Below the pieces are notes generated by a model. That model had not been told where the DNA came from, made no database searches, and saw only the letters and a list, made by a program, of their open reading frames with translations. 64,000 bases of DNA, from assembly GCF_001469215.1 (NCBI RefSeq), contig NZ_LOFH01000010.1:118802-182801 (forward strand). The letters run 5' to 3'. Source of the stretch: Pseudoalteromonas sp. H105. GTDB taxonomy: Bacteria > Pseudomonadota > Gammaproteobacteria > Enterobacterales > Alteromonadaceae. Both the position numbers and the translations under genes were made by a program. Shown here one piece after another: positions 9,932-20,263 of the stretch (position 1 is the stretch's first letter; every line of letters begins with the position of its first letter).

Positions 9932-10549
9932 CTAAAACAGCTCGATATCTGTTTTCGAGTCTTGTTTTTCTATATCATGCAGGTATCGCACTTCACGTTT
10001 TTCTAATGCATCACTGTGCATCTCACGTAGTTTTTTTACTTGCGCTTTGCCTGTCTGAGGATTAAATACAACCTTTCTGGGCCAAGGCCCGCCGACATCA
10101 TGAGAAACAAGGTCTAACCCCTCTTCTTGCACATAAGAGTATGCAAAACGAATATTACCTAAACCTATGTCTGTCATAGAACGTATGATCTTACCACCAC
10201 CAAACAATTTAACTTTTAAATTTTTCTTGGCACCACCATTTTTAAGAATTTCATTAATTAAGAATTCCATGGCCCAGTTTCCATAACGACAATTTAAACT
10301 GTGGGCACTTGTTTGATCAACCCCTTTTTCTGCTGGAAGCATAAAGTGATTCATCCCGCCAATGCCTAATCGTTCATCGTAAACACACGCAGCAATACAA
10401 GAGCCAAGGACTGTACTGATCAACTCTTCATTTTTAGAGACATAAAATTCACCCGGCAATACTTTAACAATGACTTGTTTTTGCCCTGCATCCCAAAATC
10501 GTTTTACGTGCTCAAAACCCGGTAGCACGGTTTTAAATTGACTATTCAT
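9932..10549 (-). CDS. cheD: CheD receptor glutamine deamidase
   Basis: A 205-residue CheD, which deamidates glutamines on chemoreceptors and in some bacteria interacts with CheC. The catalytic Cys51 lies in TVLGSCIAACVYD and His68 in GGMNHFMLP. Its start overlaps the end of cheR by 8 bases, indicating translational coupling. No cheC was found in the window. Confidence 0.95.
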   Translation of the reverse strand: MNSQFKTVLPGFEHVKRFWDAGQKQVIVKVLPGEFYVSKNEELISTVLGSCIAACVYDERLGIGGMNHFMLPAEKGVDQTSAHSLNCRYGNWAMEFLINEILKNGGAKKNLKVKLFGGGKIIRSMTDIGLGNIRFAYSYVQEEGLDLVSHDVGGPWPRKVVFNPQTGKAQVKKLREMHSDALEKREVRYLHDIEKQDSKTDIELF

Positions 10550-11363
10550 CTGCTACCTTTTGATACATTGTTTTACCTAAGTTTTTAAATTCACTGTGCT
10601 CTTTACCCATACTCTCTGAGTGACCCAAGAATAAGTGACCACGGGGTGCTAAAATGTCACAATAACGCTTGAACAGTTGGTCTTTAGTTTCTTTATCAAA
10701 ATAAATAACCACATTGCGACAAAAGATCACATCAAATGAACCGCTCATTGGCCACTGCTGTAACAAATTCAGTCGTTTAAAATGAACTTTTTTTTGCAGT
10801 TCAGGTTTAACCTTATAAGATTCACCATTTTTACTTTTCAAAAACCAGCGCTTTAAATGATGAGATTCCAGTCCATTTACGTTAGCAGCCGTGTAACTGC
10901 CGTACTGCGCTTTACTCAGTACATTAGAATCAAGATCGGTGGCTAAAATTTTCACATCCCAGCCGCTTGGAAATAATCCCTCTAGCGTCATAGCTAAGGT
11001 GTAAGGCTCTTCGCCAGTAGAGCACCCAGCGGACCATACTCTTACACGCTTCGATGTTCTATTCGCTAATAATAACTTAGGGACAACCTCTGATTTGAGG
11101 TATTCAAAATGATGGGGTTCTCGAAAAAAGGAGGTTAAATTTGTTGTTATCGCATTAATAAAGTCGCTAAACTCTTGCTCCTTGTGAGTCTCTAAATAGT
11201 CTAAATATTGTTTAAAATTAGCCAAGTTCAGAGTGCGGATGCGACGGGCTAAACGCGAATAAACCATTTCCCTTTTATGGTCACCCAATACAATACCGCA
11301 TGCATTATAGACGAGTGATGCAATTTTTTTAAAATCACTATCTGTCAATAAAAACTCTTTCAT
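10542..11363 (-). CDS. cheR: CheR chemoreceptor methyltransferase
   Basis: A 273-residue S-adenosylmethionine-dependent methyltransferase that methylates receptor glutamates. It has the helical N-terminal domain and the SAM-binding motif VWSAGCSTGEEPYTLA, followed by ILATDLDSNVL and FDVIFCRNVVIYF. It lies 224 bases after the receptor gene, with a hairpin between them, and may have its own promoter. The receptor of this cluster ends in a CheR-docking-type pentapeptide. Confidence 0.96.
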   Translation of the reverse strand: MKEFLLTDSDFKKIASLVYNACGIVLGDHKREMVYSRLARRIRTLNLANFKQYLDYLETHKEQEFSDFINAITTNLTSFFREPHHFEYLKSEVVPKLLLANRTSKRVRVWSAGCSTGEEPYTLAMTLEGLFPSGWDVKILATDLDSNVLSKAQYGSYTAANVNGLESHHLKRWFLKSKNGESYKVKPELQKKVHFKRLNLLQQWPMSGSFDVIFCRNVVIYFDKETKDQLFKRYCDILAPRGHLFLGHSESMGKEHSEFKNLGKTMYQKVADE

Positions 11364-11550
11364 TGCACATACTCACACTTTAATGACTAAATTGAGTCGA
11401 AAAATCCATTTATTAAATAAGGTCGCTTTCAACTTGCCATGTACGCTTAGATTTACCTTGGCAACATATGAAAAGCGCTCATTTCTGCTCTAGTAGCATA
11501 AATGCCACAAGCTATAATACATTTGAGCCTTTATTCATCGATAACAGATA

Positions 11551-11581
11551 AACCAGCATTAGCAAATTTCTAATGCTGGTT
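11551..11581 (-). terminator. Hairpin after the chemoreceptor gene, terminator-like
   Basis: A perfect 12-base stem (AACCAGCATTAG / CTAATGCTGGTT) with a 7-base loop, starting 6 bases after the receptor stop codon. In the leftward transcript only a short uridine stretch (GGTTTATC) follows, so it may be a weak terminator or a 3'-end stabiliser that separates expression of the receptor from cheR, cheD and cheB. Confidence 0.5.
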
Positions 11582-11587
11582 AAAGAA

Positions 11588-14290
11588 TTAGAACTCTTCC
11601 CATTCATCCGATGAATCAGCAAAATCATTGCCCCGAGGTGCACTACGAATGTTACTGCTGTGCCCTTTCGGTGTTTCAATAACCGATGTTGCCGTTATCG
11701 TTGACGACTCTTGTTGATTTAAAGAAAAGAAATTTAACAAGCGACGCATATCATTCGCCTGCTCTGCCATAGACTCTCCAGCGGCAGATGCCTCTTCGAC
11801 TAGCGCCGCATTTTGCTGTGTCATTTCGTCCATTTGAGATATGGCTTTATTGACTTGCTCAATACCTGAACTTTGCTCTTCTGATGCTTGCGCAATATCA
11901 GAAATCATCTCTGTCACTTTCTGAACAGAACTTACAATTTCTTGCAATGTAGCGCCGGATTCATTCACCAATAATGTGCCATCCTCAACTTTGCCAACGC
12001 TATCTCTGATTAGCTCTTTAATCTCTTTAGCTGCACCTGCTGAGCGCTGTGCAAGATTTCTAACTTCACCAGCAACCACCGCAAAACCTCGCCCTTGCTC
12101 ACCTGCTCGAGCCGCCTCGACAGCCGCATTCAGTGCAAGCAGATTGGTTTGGAATGCGATTTCGTCAATAACACTGATTATATCGGCAATTTTTTTACTC
12201 GATTCATTAATCGCTGACATACTCGCAACAGCGCGATTGACCACTTCACCGCCTTCTAATGCTTTATCTCTGGTCTCTTCGGCAAGTCCATTGGCCACTT
12301 TAGCGTTATCCGCATTTTGGCGAACTGTACTTGTCATTTCTTCCATGCTTGAAGCAGTTTCTTCCAACGAAGATGCTTGCTCTTCTGTACGTTGACTTAA
12401 ATCCGTGTTGCCCTGTGAAATTTCTTCAGCCCCACTCGCTACCAGAGTTGCCGATGAATTAATCCGGTGCATAACCTCAGTGAGCTTATCAGCCGTTGCG
12501 TTGGCATCTTGTTTCAGCTTGTCAAAAGACCCTTGGTAGTCTTTCTCTATCCGCTTGGATAAGTCACCTGTCGCCATTGCGCTGAGCATTTGACCTGTAT
12601 CTGCCACAGCGTCATCAACAATACTAACCAAACTATTCAAACCAACCGATAACCGTTTAAAAAACCCGGCTTTATCTTCTTCATTTATACGGCTGTTTAA
12701 TTCGCCTGACCCTGCAGCTTTAATAAGATTGTTAATCTCTTGTTCAATTGCTACTTCGTCAGTGCGATCGACCCACTCGACAACCGTTCCTATACGTACT
12801 TTTTCTGGTGTAAAAATAGGGTTTGCAACAAGTCCAAATGTTCTACCACCCACTAAAATCTCAGCTCGGTAGGTGGTTGATAACGTATTTAACAACCCTC
12901 TTTGATGTGCAGGGTTCTTATGGAAAACATCGATGTTTTGACCCAACAACTTGCTACTATCAAAATGAGGTAAATCTTTGCGTAAGTCAGACTCAGCGGC
13001 ACGCATCATATTAGTAACCGCTTCATTGAGGTAAATTATGTTGTTATCTGCATCGGCGATCATGGTGTTTGTGGCGACTCGATCTAGTGCGCGACGAACC
13101 CGTAAGTTTTCTTGCGCACTCTTTTCTTCCTCTTGCGCTTTATGTTCGCTTTCAGTGATATCCTGCCATTCAACAATCGTTCCTAATCGCTTGCCATCGT
13201 CATTTATCCAAGGCGTTGCAATCAGCTCAAAAATCAGCCCCGCTAACGTCAATCGAGCATGATGAGGTTGCTTTAATTCTTTTAAAAGGTGGCGTTGGTG
13301 AGATGCCTGCTTGTGAAAATCATCAACACATGTGCCTATTAAATTAGCCACAGAGAAATTCGGCAGCACTGTTTTTAATTCTGCTTCTCTGGCAGTGAGC
13401 ATTTTTTTAACTTCTTCATTCACAAATATGATTTTGAGATCATTGTCGGCAATCATTACATTAGCTTGGCATACTTTTAAAGCACTTGCTAAATCAGCAC
13501 TAACACGCGCTTTTTCAGATATTGCTTTTTGCTCAGAAATATCGCTTGCATATTTAATAACCTTAACCGGATTACCTTTTTGGTCAAAAATAGGGTTGTA
13601 TGATGCTTGAATCCAGACTTTATTCCCCCCTTTTCCAACACGAAGGTATTCGCCTGAGTCAAAGTTGCCACTTCCTAGTTTTTGCCAAAATTTTTGATAC
13701 TCCTCTGATTTGGCATAGTCGGGGTCAACAAATAAGCTATGATGCTTCCCCTGTATTTCTGAAAAACTATAACCTACGGTTGCTAAAAAGTTCTCATTAG
13801 CAGAAATAATCGTGCCATCAAGATTAAACTCAATGACCGCTTGTGATTTATTAATGGCATTAACCTTACTCGCAGCGTCAATTGTTTCTTTTTTAAGAAC
13901 CGTGATATCGGATGAAAACTGAACTATTTTTGTAATGTTCCCCTGTTCATCTATCACAGGGCTGTAGCTGGCCTGTAACCACACTTCTTGTTCATCATTA
14001 GCCAAAAAGCTAAACTCTCCGCTAATTGATTCACCACTTTTCACTCGTTGCCAAAGCGCTTTTGTTTGATTCTCTTTATTTTCACTGGCTACCACAAACA
14101 TACTATGGTTACGCCCCTGAACCTCTTCTAGGCGATAACCCATAATATCTAAAAAGTTATTATTTGCTGTTATCACTGTGCCGTTTGGCTCGAACTCAAC
14201 AACAGCCAATGATTTTTTTAATGCAGCTATCACTAAATCACTTTCTGATTTTGGCTGCTTTGAATTACTAAACCACCCCATGCCCATCAC
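11588..14290 (-). CDS. Soluble methyl-accepting chemotaxis protein with four PAS domains
   Basis: A 900-residue chemoreceptor without any membrane segment, so it is cytoplasmic. There are four PAS domains (about 22-130, 145-255, 265-385 and 400-515); the first two share [24 protein letters not shown] sequence with PAC regions. A HAMP-like linker (about 520-605) and the signalling coiled coil with the hairpin tip ([20 protein letters not shown]) follow. The last five residues, EWEEF, fit the aromatic-xx-aromatic tether that recruits CheR/CheB. PAS domains often bind haem, FAD or small ligands; the cofactor is not predictable here. Translation may start at Met1, Met2 or Met4. Confidence 0.93.
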   Translation of the reverse strand: MMGMGWFSNSKQPKSESDLVIAALKKSLAVVEFEPNGTVITANNNFLDIMGYRLEEVQGRNHSMFVVASENKENQTKALWQRVKSGESISGEFSFLANDEQEVWLQASYSPVIDEQGNITKIVQFSSDITVLKKETIDAASKVNAINKSQAVIEFNLDGTIISANENFLATVGYSFSEIQGKHHSLFVDPDYAKSEEYQKFWQKLGSGNFDSGEYLRVGKGGNKVWIQASYNPIFDQKGNPVKVIKYASDISEQKAISEKARVSADLASALKVCQANVMIADNDLKIIFVNEEVKKMLTAREAELKTVLPNFSVANLIGTCVDDFHKQASHQRHLLKELKQPHHARLTLAGLIFELIATPWINDDGKRLGTIVEWQDITESEHKAQEEEKSAQENLRVRRALDRVATNTMIADADNNIIYLNEAVTNMMRAAESDLRKDLPHFDSSKLLGQNIDVFHKNPAHQRGLLNTLSTTYRAEILVGGRTFGLVANPIFTPEKVRIGTVVEWVDRTDEVAIEQEINNLIKAAGSGELNSRINEEDKAGFFKRLSVGLNSLVSIVDDAVADTGQMLSAMATGDLSKRIEKDYQGSFDKLKQDANATADKLTEVMHRINSSATLVASGAEEISQGNTDLSQRTEEQASSLEETASSMEEMTSTVRQNADNAKVANGLAEETRDKALEGGEVVNRAVASMSAINESSKKIADIISVIDEIAFQTNLLALNAAVEAARAGEQGRGFAVVAGEVRNLAQRSAGAAKEIKELIRDSVGKVEDGTLLVNESGATLQEIVSSVQKVTEMISDIAQASEEQSSGIEQVNKAISQMDEMTQQNAALVEEASAAGESMAEQANDMRRLLNFFSLNQQESSTITATSVIETPKGHSSNIRSAPRGNDFADSSDEWEEF

Positions 14291-14322
14291 CTTTTATTTC
14301 ACTCATTAACTGAAATGAATAT

Positions 14323-14808
14323 TCAAATATCCATCGTTTTTTTCAGATCCAATAACGCAACCATCTTTTCACCAACATTAACCAGTCCTGCCACAAACTC
14401 TGAGTTATCTGAATCTGAAAATGTCGGAACCATTTTTGCGTTTTTTTCAATAATGCTATAAACATCAGATACCGCATCAACTGCCATACCCATTATTTTT
14501 GTTTTTTGTCCCAAATCGACTTTTATAACTATCACTACAGTCAGTGCACCATATTCTATTTTTGGTAAACCAAATCGTAGCCGCAAATCTAAAATTGGTA
14601 CGATAGTCCCGCGAATATTTATGACTCCTTGCACATAATTAGGGGCATTTGGAATAACAGTGATCTCTTCCCAACTTCGGATTTCTTTCACCGTTAAGAT
14701 ATCAACGCCGTACTCTTCCTCAGCCATAATGAAGGTTAAAAACTGTCTAACACCTTGCTCTTCCTCAAGAGTCAAATTACTGTTTAATTCACTTAGCAAA
14801 GCGCTCAT
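14323..14808 (-). CDS. cheW: CheW coupling protein
   Basis: A 161-residue scaffold that links receptors to CheA. It has the typical CheW core (RQFLTFIMAEEEYGVDILTVKEI, then NAPNYVQGVINIRGTIVPILDLRLRF). Its start overlaps the cheA stop by 4 bases (ATGA), so the two are translationally coupled, and the receptor gene follows 32 bases later. Confidence 0.96.
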   Translation of the reverse strand: MSALLSELNSNLTLEEEQGVRQFLTFIMAEEEYGVDILTVKEIRSWEEITVIPNAPNYVQGVINIRGTIVPILDLRLRFGLPKIEYGALTVVIVIKVDLGQKTKIMGMAVDAVSDVYSIIEKNAKMVPTFSDSDNSEFVAGLVNVGEKMVALLDLKKTMDI

Positions 14809-16883
14809 GACGCCTCCAGATTAGCTTGTGATTCAATAATTAACTCTTGGCTACCGGGTTTTCTAAGCCCTGATAATTTGATTAACCCACTGATATCGAC
14901 AATGAGAGACACTCTTCCATCTCCTAGAATTGTAGCGCCTGATACACCATCTACTTTTTGATAGTTAGCTTCTAAGCTTTTGATCACAACTTGTTGTTGA
15001 GACAGTAAATCATCGACTAAGAGTCCAATTTTTTGATTATCACTTTCTACGACGACTAATAACGTCTTATCAAGTGTTTCAATTGCCCCTTGATGTTTAA
15101 AAATGTTGTACAGTCGTAAAATGGGTATGTACTCATCTCGCAACCTTAGTACATCAAGGTCTTTACCTACTCGACTCACTTTTGTAACATCAATCTGTAA
15201 CGACTCAACAATCGAAATAAGCGGGATAATATAAGTATGCTTCGCCACTTTGACGAGCTGTCCATCTAATATTGCAAGTGTTAGCGGTAATCGAATAGTA
15301 AATGTTGACCCAACGCCTGGTGCAGAAGCGACCTCCACTGAGCCATTAAGTGACTCTATATTTCGCCTCACAACATCCATACCTACCCCGCGACCTGACA
15401 AATCACTCACCGCGTCGGCAGTTGAAAATCCGGCCATAAAAATAAGCTCATTAATTTCTTTATCTGATAATTCGTCAGTGTCAGATATCACGCCATTTGC
15501 AATAGCTTTTTCTTTAATTTTTTGCGTGTTAAGCCCTTGCCCATCATCCATTATCTCAATAACGATATTGCCTCCTTGATGGAATGCATTTAGCGTTACA
15601 ACACCAACGGGGTCTTTTCCTGCAGCGATTCTCTGATCAACGGTTTCTAATCCATGGTCCAGCGAGTTTCTTACTAGATGCACCATAGGATCTGATATTT
15701 TTTCCATCACGGTTTTATCGAGTTCTGTTTGCTCCCCCAATAATTTCAACTCAACTTGTTTGTTCAGCTTTTGTGAAATATCTCTGACCAATCGAGGGAA
15801 CCGGCTAAAAACAAAACTGATTGGCAACATTCGAATGCTCATCACACTCTCTTGAAGGTCTCGCGTATTGTGGGCCAACTGTGCCAGCCCTTCTTGCAAT
15901 GAGGCAAACGTTGTTTCTGTGATTTCATGCTCACCAAGCTGACTTAACATCGCTTGTGTGATAACAAGCTCTCCCACCATATTAATGAGCGAATCAACCT
16001 TATCAATCCCCACCCTGATAGAGGTAGATTCTGAAGATGATGATCCTGAGCTTTGCGCTTTTGTTGGTGTGCTTGTCGCTAGTTTAGCAGCAGCTATTGG
16101 GGTTTTAACCTCTGCTTGAGACTCTTCTTTATGATCGCTTTTAACTGGACTGTCGTCTAAATCTTCAAACAAGCCTCCACATAGACTGATCGTAATATCT
16201 GCATCATCTTCCACCCACTCAAAGACTTCTTTTATTGCAGCCTCTGGTTTTTCAGTATTAAGGAAAAAGCGCCATGATAAGTAGCAATCATCAGGTGCAA
16301 GCTCTTTAATGTCAGGTACTTCGTTGTGAAAAACGACTACGTCTAAGTCACCCAGTTCGGCTAATTCACTCACCATATAGAGTGGTTCATTACCTGTTTT
16401 AAATAAGTGGTGATGTGGCTTAAAGTCAATTTGGAACGTATTTAACTCTGCGTGCGGCTCAGAACTATTCGTTGATTCATCATTTTCACTTTCATCCATT
16501 TCAAGAATATGTTCGAACTTTTTGCGTAGTGCTATAGACTCGCTTAGATCAGGCTCTTGCTCAGCTTGCAAAGCACTTAATAATGCTCTGAGACAATCGA
16601 TAGATTTAAGTAATAAATTAACGTGCTCAGCAAGAAGAGGGCGAGAACCATCTCGAATTTGATCTAACAGCGTTTCTAATACATGTGTGAAGTCTGCAAC
16701 CGAGTTAAAACCAAATGTACCGCTGCCCCCTTTAATTGAATGCGCAGCACGAAATATTGTGTTTATTGTTTCTGAATCTTCTTCGCCGGGAACTAAATTT
16801 AGTAATTCTGCTTCCATGGCATCCAAGCCTTCGAAGCTTTCTTCAAAAAAAACTTCAAAAAATTGACTTAAATCTATACTCAT
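14805..16883 (-). CDS. cheA: CheA chemotaxis histidine kinase
   Basis: A 692-residue kinase that phosphorylates CheY and CheB. The N-terminal HPt domain has His48 in AAHSIKGGSGTFGF. A variable P2 region with a Ser/Thr-rich linker (about 255-285), the dimerisation domain, the ATPase (HLVRNSLDHGLE, DDGQGL, SGRGVGMDVV) and a C-terminal CheW-like domain follow. It is preceded by cheY with a 15-base gap. Confidence 0.97.
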   Translation of the reverse strand: MSIDLSQFFEVFFEESFEGLDAMEAELLNLVPGEEDSETINTIFRAAHSIKGGSGTFGFNSVADFTHVLETLLDQIRDGSRPLLAEHVNLLLKSIDCLRALLSALQAEQEPDLSESIALRKKFEHILEMDESENDESTNSSEPHAELNTFQIDFKPHHHLFKTGNEPLYMVSELAELGDLDVVVFHNEVPDIKELAPDDCYLSWRFFLNTEKPEAAIKEVFEWVEDDADITISLCGGLFEDLDDSPVKSDHKEESQAEVKTPIAAAKLATSTPTKAQSSGSSSSESTSIRVGIDKVDSLINMVGELVITQAMLSQLGEHEITETTFASLQEGLAQLAHNTRDLQESVMSIRMLPISFVFSRFPRLVRDISQKLNKQVELKLLGEQTELDKTVMEKISDPMVHLVRNSLDHGLETVDQRIAAGKDPVGVVTLNAFHQGGNIVIEIMDDGQGLNTQKIKEKAIANGVISDTDELSDKEINELIFMAGFSTADAVSDLSGRGVGMDVVRRNIESLNGSVEVASAPGVGSTFTIRLPLTLAILDGQLVKVAKHTYIIPLISIVESLQIDVTKVSRVGKDLDVLRLRDEYIPILRLYNIFKHQGAIETLDKTLLVVVESDNQKIGLLVDDLLSQQQVVIKSLEANYQKVDGVSGATILGDGRVSLIVDISGLIKLSGLRKPGSQELIIESQANLEAS

Positions 16884-16898
16884 GCCCCGCTCCCTAGA

Positions 16899-17261
16899 TT
16901 AGCGAATCACTTTTTTTAAAACTGCTAATAGTTGCTCAGGGTTAAAAGGTTTGACTATCCAACCTGTCGCGCCAGCAGCCTTGCCTTCTACTTTTTTATC
17001 CATTCCTGATTCTGTAGTCAGCATTAATAGAGGCGTAAATTTATAATTCGGGAGGGTACGTAATTCGCGTATCAAAGTAATACCATCCATTACGGGCATA
17101 TTTACATCCGAAATAACGGCATCAAAACCCTGCTGCTTAGCAATACTCAAAGCTTCGCTTCCATCTTTCGCTTCTGTCACATCAAATCCGGCCTTTTTCA
17201 ATGTAAAGCCAACCATTTGACGCATCGACGCAGAGTCATCCACAGCTAAAATTCTTTTCAT
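16899..17261 (-). CDS. cheY: CheY-type single-domain response regulator
   Basis: A 120-residue receiver with Asp8/Asp9 (AVDDS), phospho-acceptor Asp52 (VISDVNMPVMDG), the Thr of LMLTTES and the Lys of IVKPF. It carries the CheA phosphoryl group. Whether its target is the flagellar switch or another output cannot be told, since no flagellar genes are in the window. It lies between the STAS gene and cheA. Confidence 0.93.
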   Translation of the reverse strand: MKRILAVDDSASMRQMVGFTLKKAGFDVTEAKDGSEALSIAKQQGFDAVISDVNMPVMDGITLIRELRTLPNYKFTPLLMLTTESGMDKKVEGKAAGATGWIVKPFNPEQLLAVLKKVIR

Positions 17262-17270
17262 ATAAACCTC

Positions 17271-17543
17271 TTAATCTGCATTATCGAGTACTAAATATTC
17301 ACTTAAACCCAACTGGGTAATAACACTTTTTAGCGCATCACTTTGGCCAACCCAAATAATTTTATGCTGCACTGAAAGTAGATGTTTTTGTAAAGAACAA
17401 AGTAATTGAACTGACGCTGTATCGGCACGAGTAACATCGCTTATATCTAAACAAACATCATCATTGCCGCTTAATTCATTTAAAAAATCTTGGTGTAAGA
17501 TTTCAACTTGGTTAATCGCTAATTCCGCTGGAAGTTTGATCAT
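17271..17543 (-). CDS. STAS-domain protein at the head of the chemotaxis cluster
   Basis: A 90-residue STAS domain (anti-sigma-factor-antagonist fold). The loop CLDISDVTRADTASVQLL holds the Ser/Thr position that is phosphorylated in SpoIIAA-type proteins. It appears to be the first gene of the cluster, 9 bases before cheY. A STAS gene heading a CheY-CheA-CheW-receptor-CheR-CheD-CheB run is, from memory, also found in Vibrio and Shewanella. Its partner is unknown. Confidence 0.85.
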   Translation of the reverse strand: MIKLPAELAINQVEILHQDFLNELSGNDDVCLDISDVTRADTASVQLLCSLQKHLLSVQHKIIWVGQSDALKSVITQLGLSEYLVLDNAD

Positions 17544-17653
17544 ATACTTTGTGCTTTACGTGTTTTACTAATTCATTACAAAAGCTTAGACGGACTTACT
17601 GAAAATGCCATAAATGTATCGAAAAAAGAGTAAATTAGTTTTCCAACCGCCTG

Positions 17654-17680
17654 AAAAAAAAAAGGAGCTGTTCGCTCCTT
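17654..17680 (-). terminator. Rho-independent terminator of the cytochrome oxidase operon
   Basis: A stem AAAAGGAGC / GCTCCTTTT around loop TGTTC. Reading leftward it is followed by a run of about ten T, directly after the SCO gene that ends the oxidase operon. Confidence 0.85.
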
Positions 17681-17711
17681 TTCTATTTTATACGCCCAAT
17701 TTGTCGCGTGT

Positions 17712-18338
17712 TTATTCGTAATAATCTGCAATTATTTTAAATTCATTGAGCATTTTTTTAGTGTTTATCAGTGGCACACTGCCAGGCTTAAACTCAGGTT
17801 TGAAAATTGCTCTCACAGCTCCTTTTGAATCTACCAATGCCACTGATGCACTATGATCAACTGCGTACTCTTGCTCTGTACTGTCGCTGATAGCATAAAT
17901 AAGCCCAAGCTCTCGTACAAACGGAAATAGCGCTTTATGCTCCCCTGATACGGCTAAAAATTGAGGATTAAAATAGTCTATATAGGCTTTTCTTTTCTCG
18001 GCAGTATCACGTTTTGGGTCAACCGATAAAAACCATATTTGCAATGCGTATTGGTCACTCAGTGATTTATGGACTGCGTTTAACTTTGCCAACGTGAGTG
18101 GGCAAATATCTGGGCAACTTGTATACCCCAAGAAAACGAGGTTCCATTGACCTTCAAAATTAGCGTTTGTCACTTCACTATTGTGTTGATCATTTAATGA
18201 AAATTCACTCAGCGGTTTTGCATTTTCATACACTAACGCATCTACATCTGGCTTGGTCTTATCATTACAGCCTGCCAATAATAAAACACTTAAAACCATT
18301 GTTATTGATAGACCAAATCTCATTACCCATATTTTCAT
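17712..18338 (-). CDS. SCO1/SenC-family copper chaperone lipoprotein
   Basis: A 208-residue thioredoxin-fold protein that helps deliver copper to the CuA site of cytochrome oxidase. It has a lipobox LLAGC (Cys24), the copper-binding CPDIC (Cys75 and Cys79) and a conserved His162 in VDHSAS. The start at 18338 makes a 4-base ATGA overlap with the ctaB stop; an ATG 12 bases upstream is less likely. It is the last gene of the operon. Confidence 0.93.
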   Translation of the reverse strand: MKIWVMRFGLSITMVLSVLLLAGCNDKTKPDVDALVYENAKPLSEFSLNDQHNSEVTNANFEGQWNLVFLGYTSCPDICPLTLAKLNAVHKSLSDQYALQIWFLSVDPKRDTAEKRKAYIDYFNPQFLAVSGEHKALFPFVRELGLIYAISDSTEQEYAVDHSASVALVDSKGAVRAIFKPEFKPGSVPLINTKKMLNEFKIIADYYE

Positions 18339-19243
18339 ATAACTAGCCATTTATCAGCAAATAAGGCTATGAAGAGTAACATTAAATGGATAATTGAAAA
18401 ACGAAATAGATCCATCGCAGTGCCTTCTTCAGGGGCCACTTTTAATTTAATTGCTTTGTAAATGAAGACTGCGTTTAATAAACTCGAAGCAGCTAAGTAA
18501 ATTTCCCCAGACATACCTATCAAATAAGGTAATACACACACTAATGCTAATAAAATAGAATAAGCGATGACACATGTTTTACTAAATTCAATACCATGTG
18601 TAACAGGAAGCATAGGAATTTTAGCGCGTTCATAATCACTTTTTCGTGCAATGGCTAATGCCCAAAAATGAGGCGGCGTCCAAGTGAAAATAATCATGAC
18701 TAATAACCAAGGAGCAGCAGCCATTTGACCCGTTTCAGACACCCAACCTAATAAAGGCGGCATTGCACCAGCAAGCCCACCAATAACAATATTTTGTGGC
18801 GTAGCTCGCTTTAAAAACGACGTATAAATAAAGGCATAGCCCACCAGCGCAAAGAGTGTTAAAACCGCAGTAAGCATATTTGCCCAAATAACCAGCATGA
18901 CAAAACCGCTCACGCCAATCAGGGCCGCAAAAGTAAGTGCATGTCGCTTCGATAAACGGCCCTTCGCCACTGGGCGATGACGCGTACGTGCCATTTTGCT
19001 ATCTATTTCACTATCAACTACATGGTTTATTACGGCAGCAGCAGCTGACAATAGGCCAATAGCCAATAAACTTATAAATTGTACAACGACTCCTCGCCCA
19101 ACATCAGGGGCAAGCGCCAAACCCACCCAAGCTGTTAGCACCAGCATTGCGACCACTTTAAATTTACTGATCGCCAAATAATCTTTCAATAAATCAGACA
19201 GTTGATGAGGTGTGACTTTTATTATTGTTAATGATTGTGCCAT
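18335..19243 (-). CDS. ctaB: Protohaem IX farnesyltransferase (haem O synthase)
   Basis: A 302-residue UbiA-superfamily membrane enzyme that adds a farnesyl group to haem b. Two Asp-rich motifs are visible: NHVVDSEIDSKMARTRHRP and the downstream ARKSDYERAKIPMLPV. About eight or nine membrane segments. It lies 9 bases after ctaA, matching the haem B to haem O to haem A route needed by the oxidase. Confidence 0.95.
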   Translation of the reverse strand: MAQSLTIIKVTPHQLSDLLKDYLAISKFKVVAMLVLTAWVGLALAPDVGRGVVVQFISLLAIGLLSAAAAVINHVVDSEIDSKMARTRHRPVAKGRLSKRHALTFAALIGVSGFVMLVIWANMLTAVLTLFALVGYAFIYTSFLKRATPQNIVIGGLAGAMPPLLGWVSETGQMAAAPWLLVMIIFTWTPPHFWALAIARKSDYERAKIPMLPVTHGIEFSKTCVIAYSILLALVCVLPYLIGMSGEIYLAASSLLNAVFIYKAIKLKVAPEEGTAMDLFRFSIIHLMLLFIALFADKWLVI

Positions 19244-19252
19244 TACAGCCTC

Positions 19253-20242
19253 CTAGCTACGTGCTTTTAAATAGAAACATAAACGAATAAGCGTCATTAA
19301 CAGTATGGCAGCCATTAAATTATGTGCCAGCGCTACCCCTAATGGAAAATGCCAATGCACCACAGCCAGCCCTAAACTTATTTGACACACTAATGCAATA
19401 AGCACAGTGACCGTGCAATGTTTAATTTTTGCTGATAAGGCATGGCTATAAATTCGCCACATTATGAGCGCAAGCACAACACAGGTAACTAAAGCCCAAA
19501 TTCGGTGTAACAAATGAATCGACATCCTTGCTTGTTGCGACAGCACACCATATTCATATGTGCTATGTTCTAACGGAAGTTGAAACACACTACTCAAAGA
19601 AAAGGGTTGTCCGTAACTACATAATGGTAATCCGTTGCAATGTGGTGCTGCATAATTTGCCGCCAACCAACCCCCTAATGCGATTTGAATAACCAAAACA
19701 ACCAATGCGACTAGACTTAAATTAAAATGACGCCGTGCAGGGGCATCACCCCCTTCTATGTGCTTTGCAGTTAGCCTTAAATACAGCAAAGCGACCAACG
19801 ACAAAATACTAAACCCGCCTAATAAATGGCCCATTACAATAAGGGGCTGCAGATTCATCGTGACAGTCCACATGCCTAACGCTGCTTGAAATATCACTAA
19901 CACTAATAAAAAAAACGGTAATTTTACGGGAGATTGTGAATGCTTGCGTTGAATGAACGCGACAATAAACAGCACTAGAATCAATACCCCTAAACTGCCA
20001 GCAAAGTAGCGATGGATCATTTCTTTCCATGCTTTTGCTGTTTCGAACATCATATCTGGGTAAGTTTGTTCAACATACGCTAAATCTGCTTCATGCTTTG
20101 GTACTGTTAAAAAGCCATAGCAGCCAGGCCAATCAGGGCACCCCAATCCTGCATCACTTAAGCGCGTATAAGCGCCTAACCCAACAACCACAATAGATAA
20201 AAAGAAGGTTGCTACCACTAAGTTTTTATAATTTTTATACAT
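19253..20242 (-). CDS. ctaA: Haem A synthase, COX15/CtaA family
   Basis: A 329-residue membrane protein that oxidises haem O to haem A. It has the family N-terminus (YTRLSDAGLGCPDWPGCYG), haem-ligand histidines in EMIHRYFAGSLG and LLHRIWA, and eight membrane segments. It lies between a small thiol protein gene and ctaB in the oxidase operon. Confidence 0.94.
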   Translation of the reverse strand: MYKNYKNLVVATFFLSIVVVGLGAYTRLSDAGLGCPDWPGCYGFLTVPKHEADLAYVEQTYPDMMFETAKAWKEMIHRYFAGSLGVLILVLFIVAFIQRKHSQSPVKLPFFLLVLVIFQAALGMWTVTMNLQPLIVMGHLLGGFSILSLVALLYLRLTAKHIEGGDAPARRHFNLSLVALVVLVIQIALGGWLAANYAAPHCNGLPLCSYGQPFSLSSVFQLPLEHSTYEYGVLSQQARMSIHLLHRIWALVTCVVLALIMWRIYSHALSAKIKHCTVTVLIALVCQISLGLAVVHWHFPLGVALAHNLMAAILLMTLIRLCFYLKARS

Positions 20243-20263
20243 AATCAGCCCCTTTTAATGGCA

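Noticed and set aside
11976..12395. Long open frame antisense to the chemoreceptor signalling domain
   Set aside because: It is a shadow of the conserved coiled-coil repeat on the other strand, with no ribosome binding site or known family.
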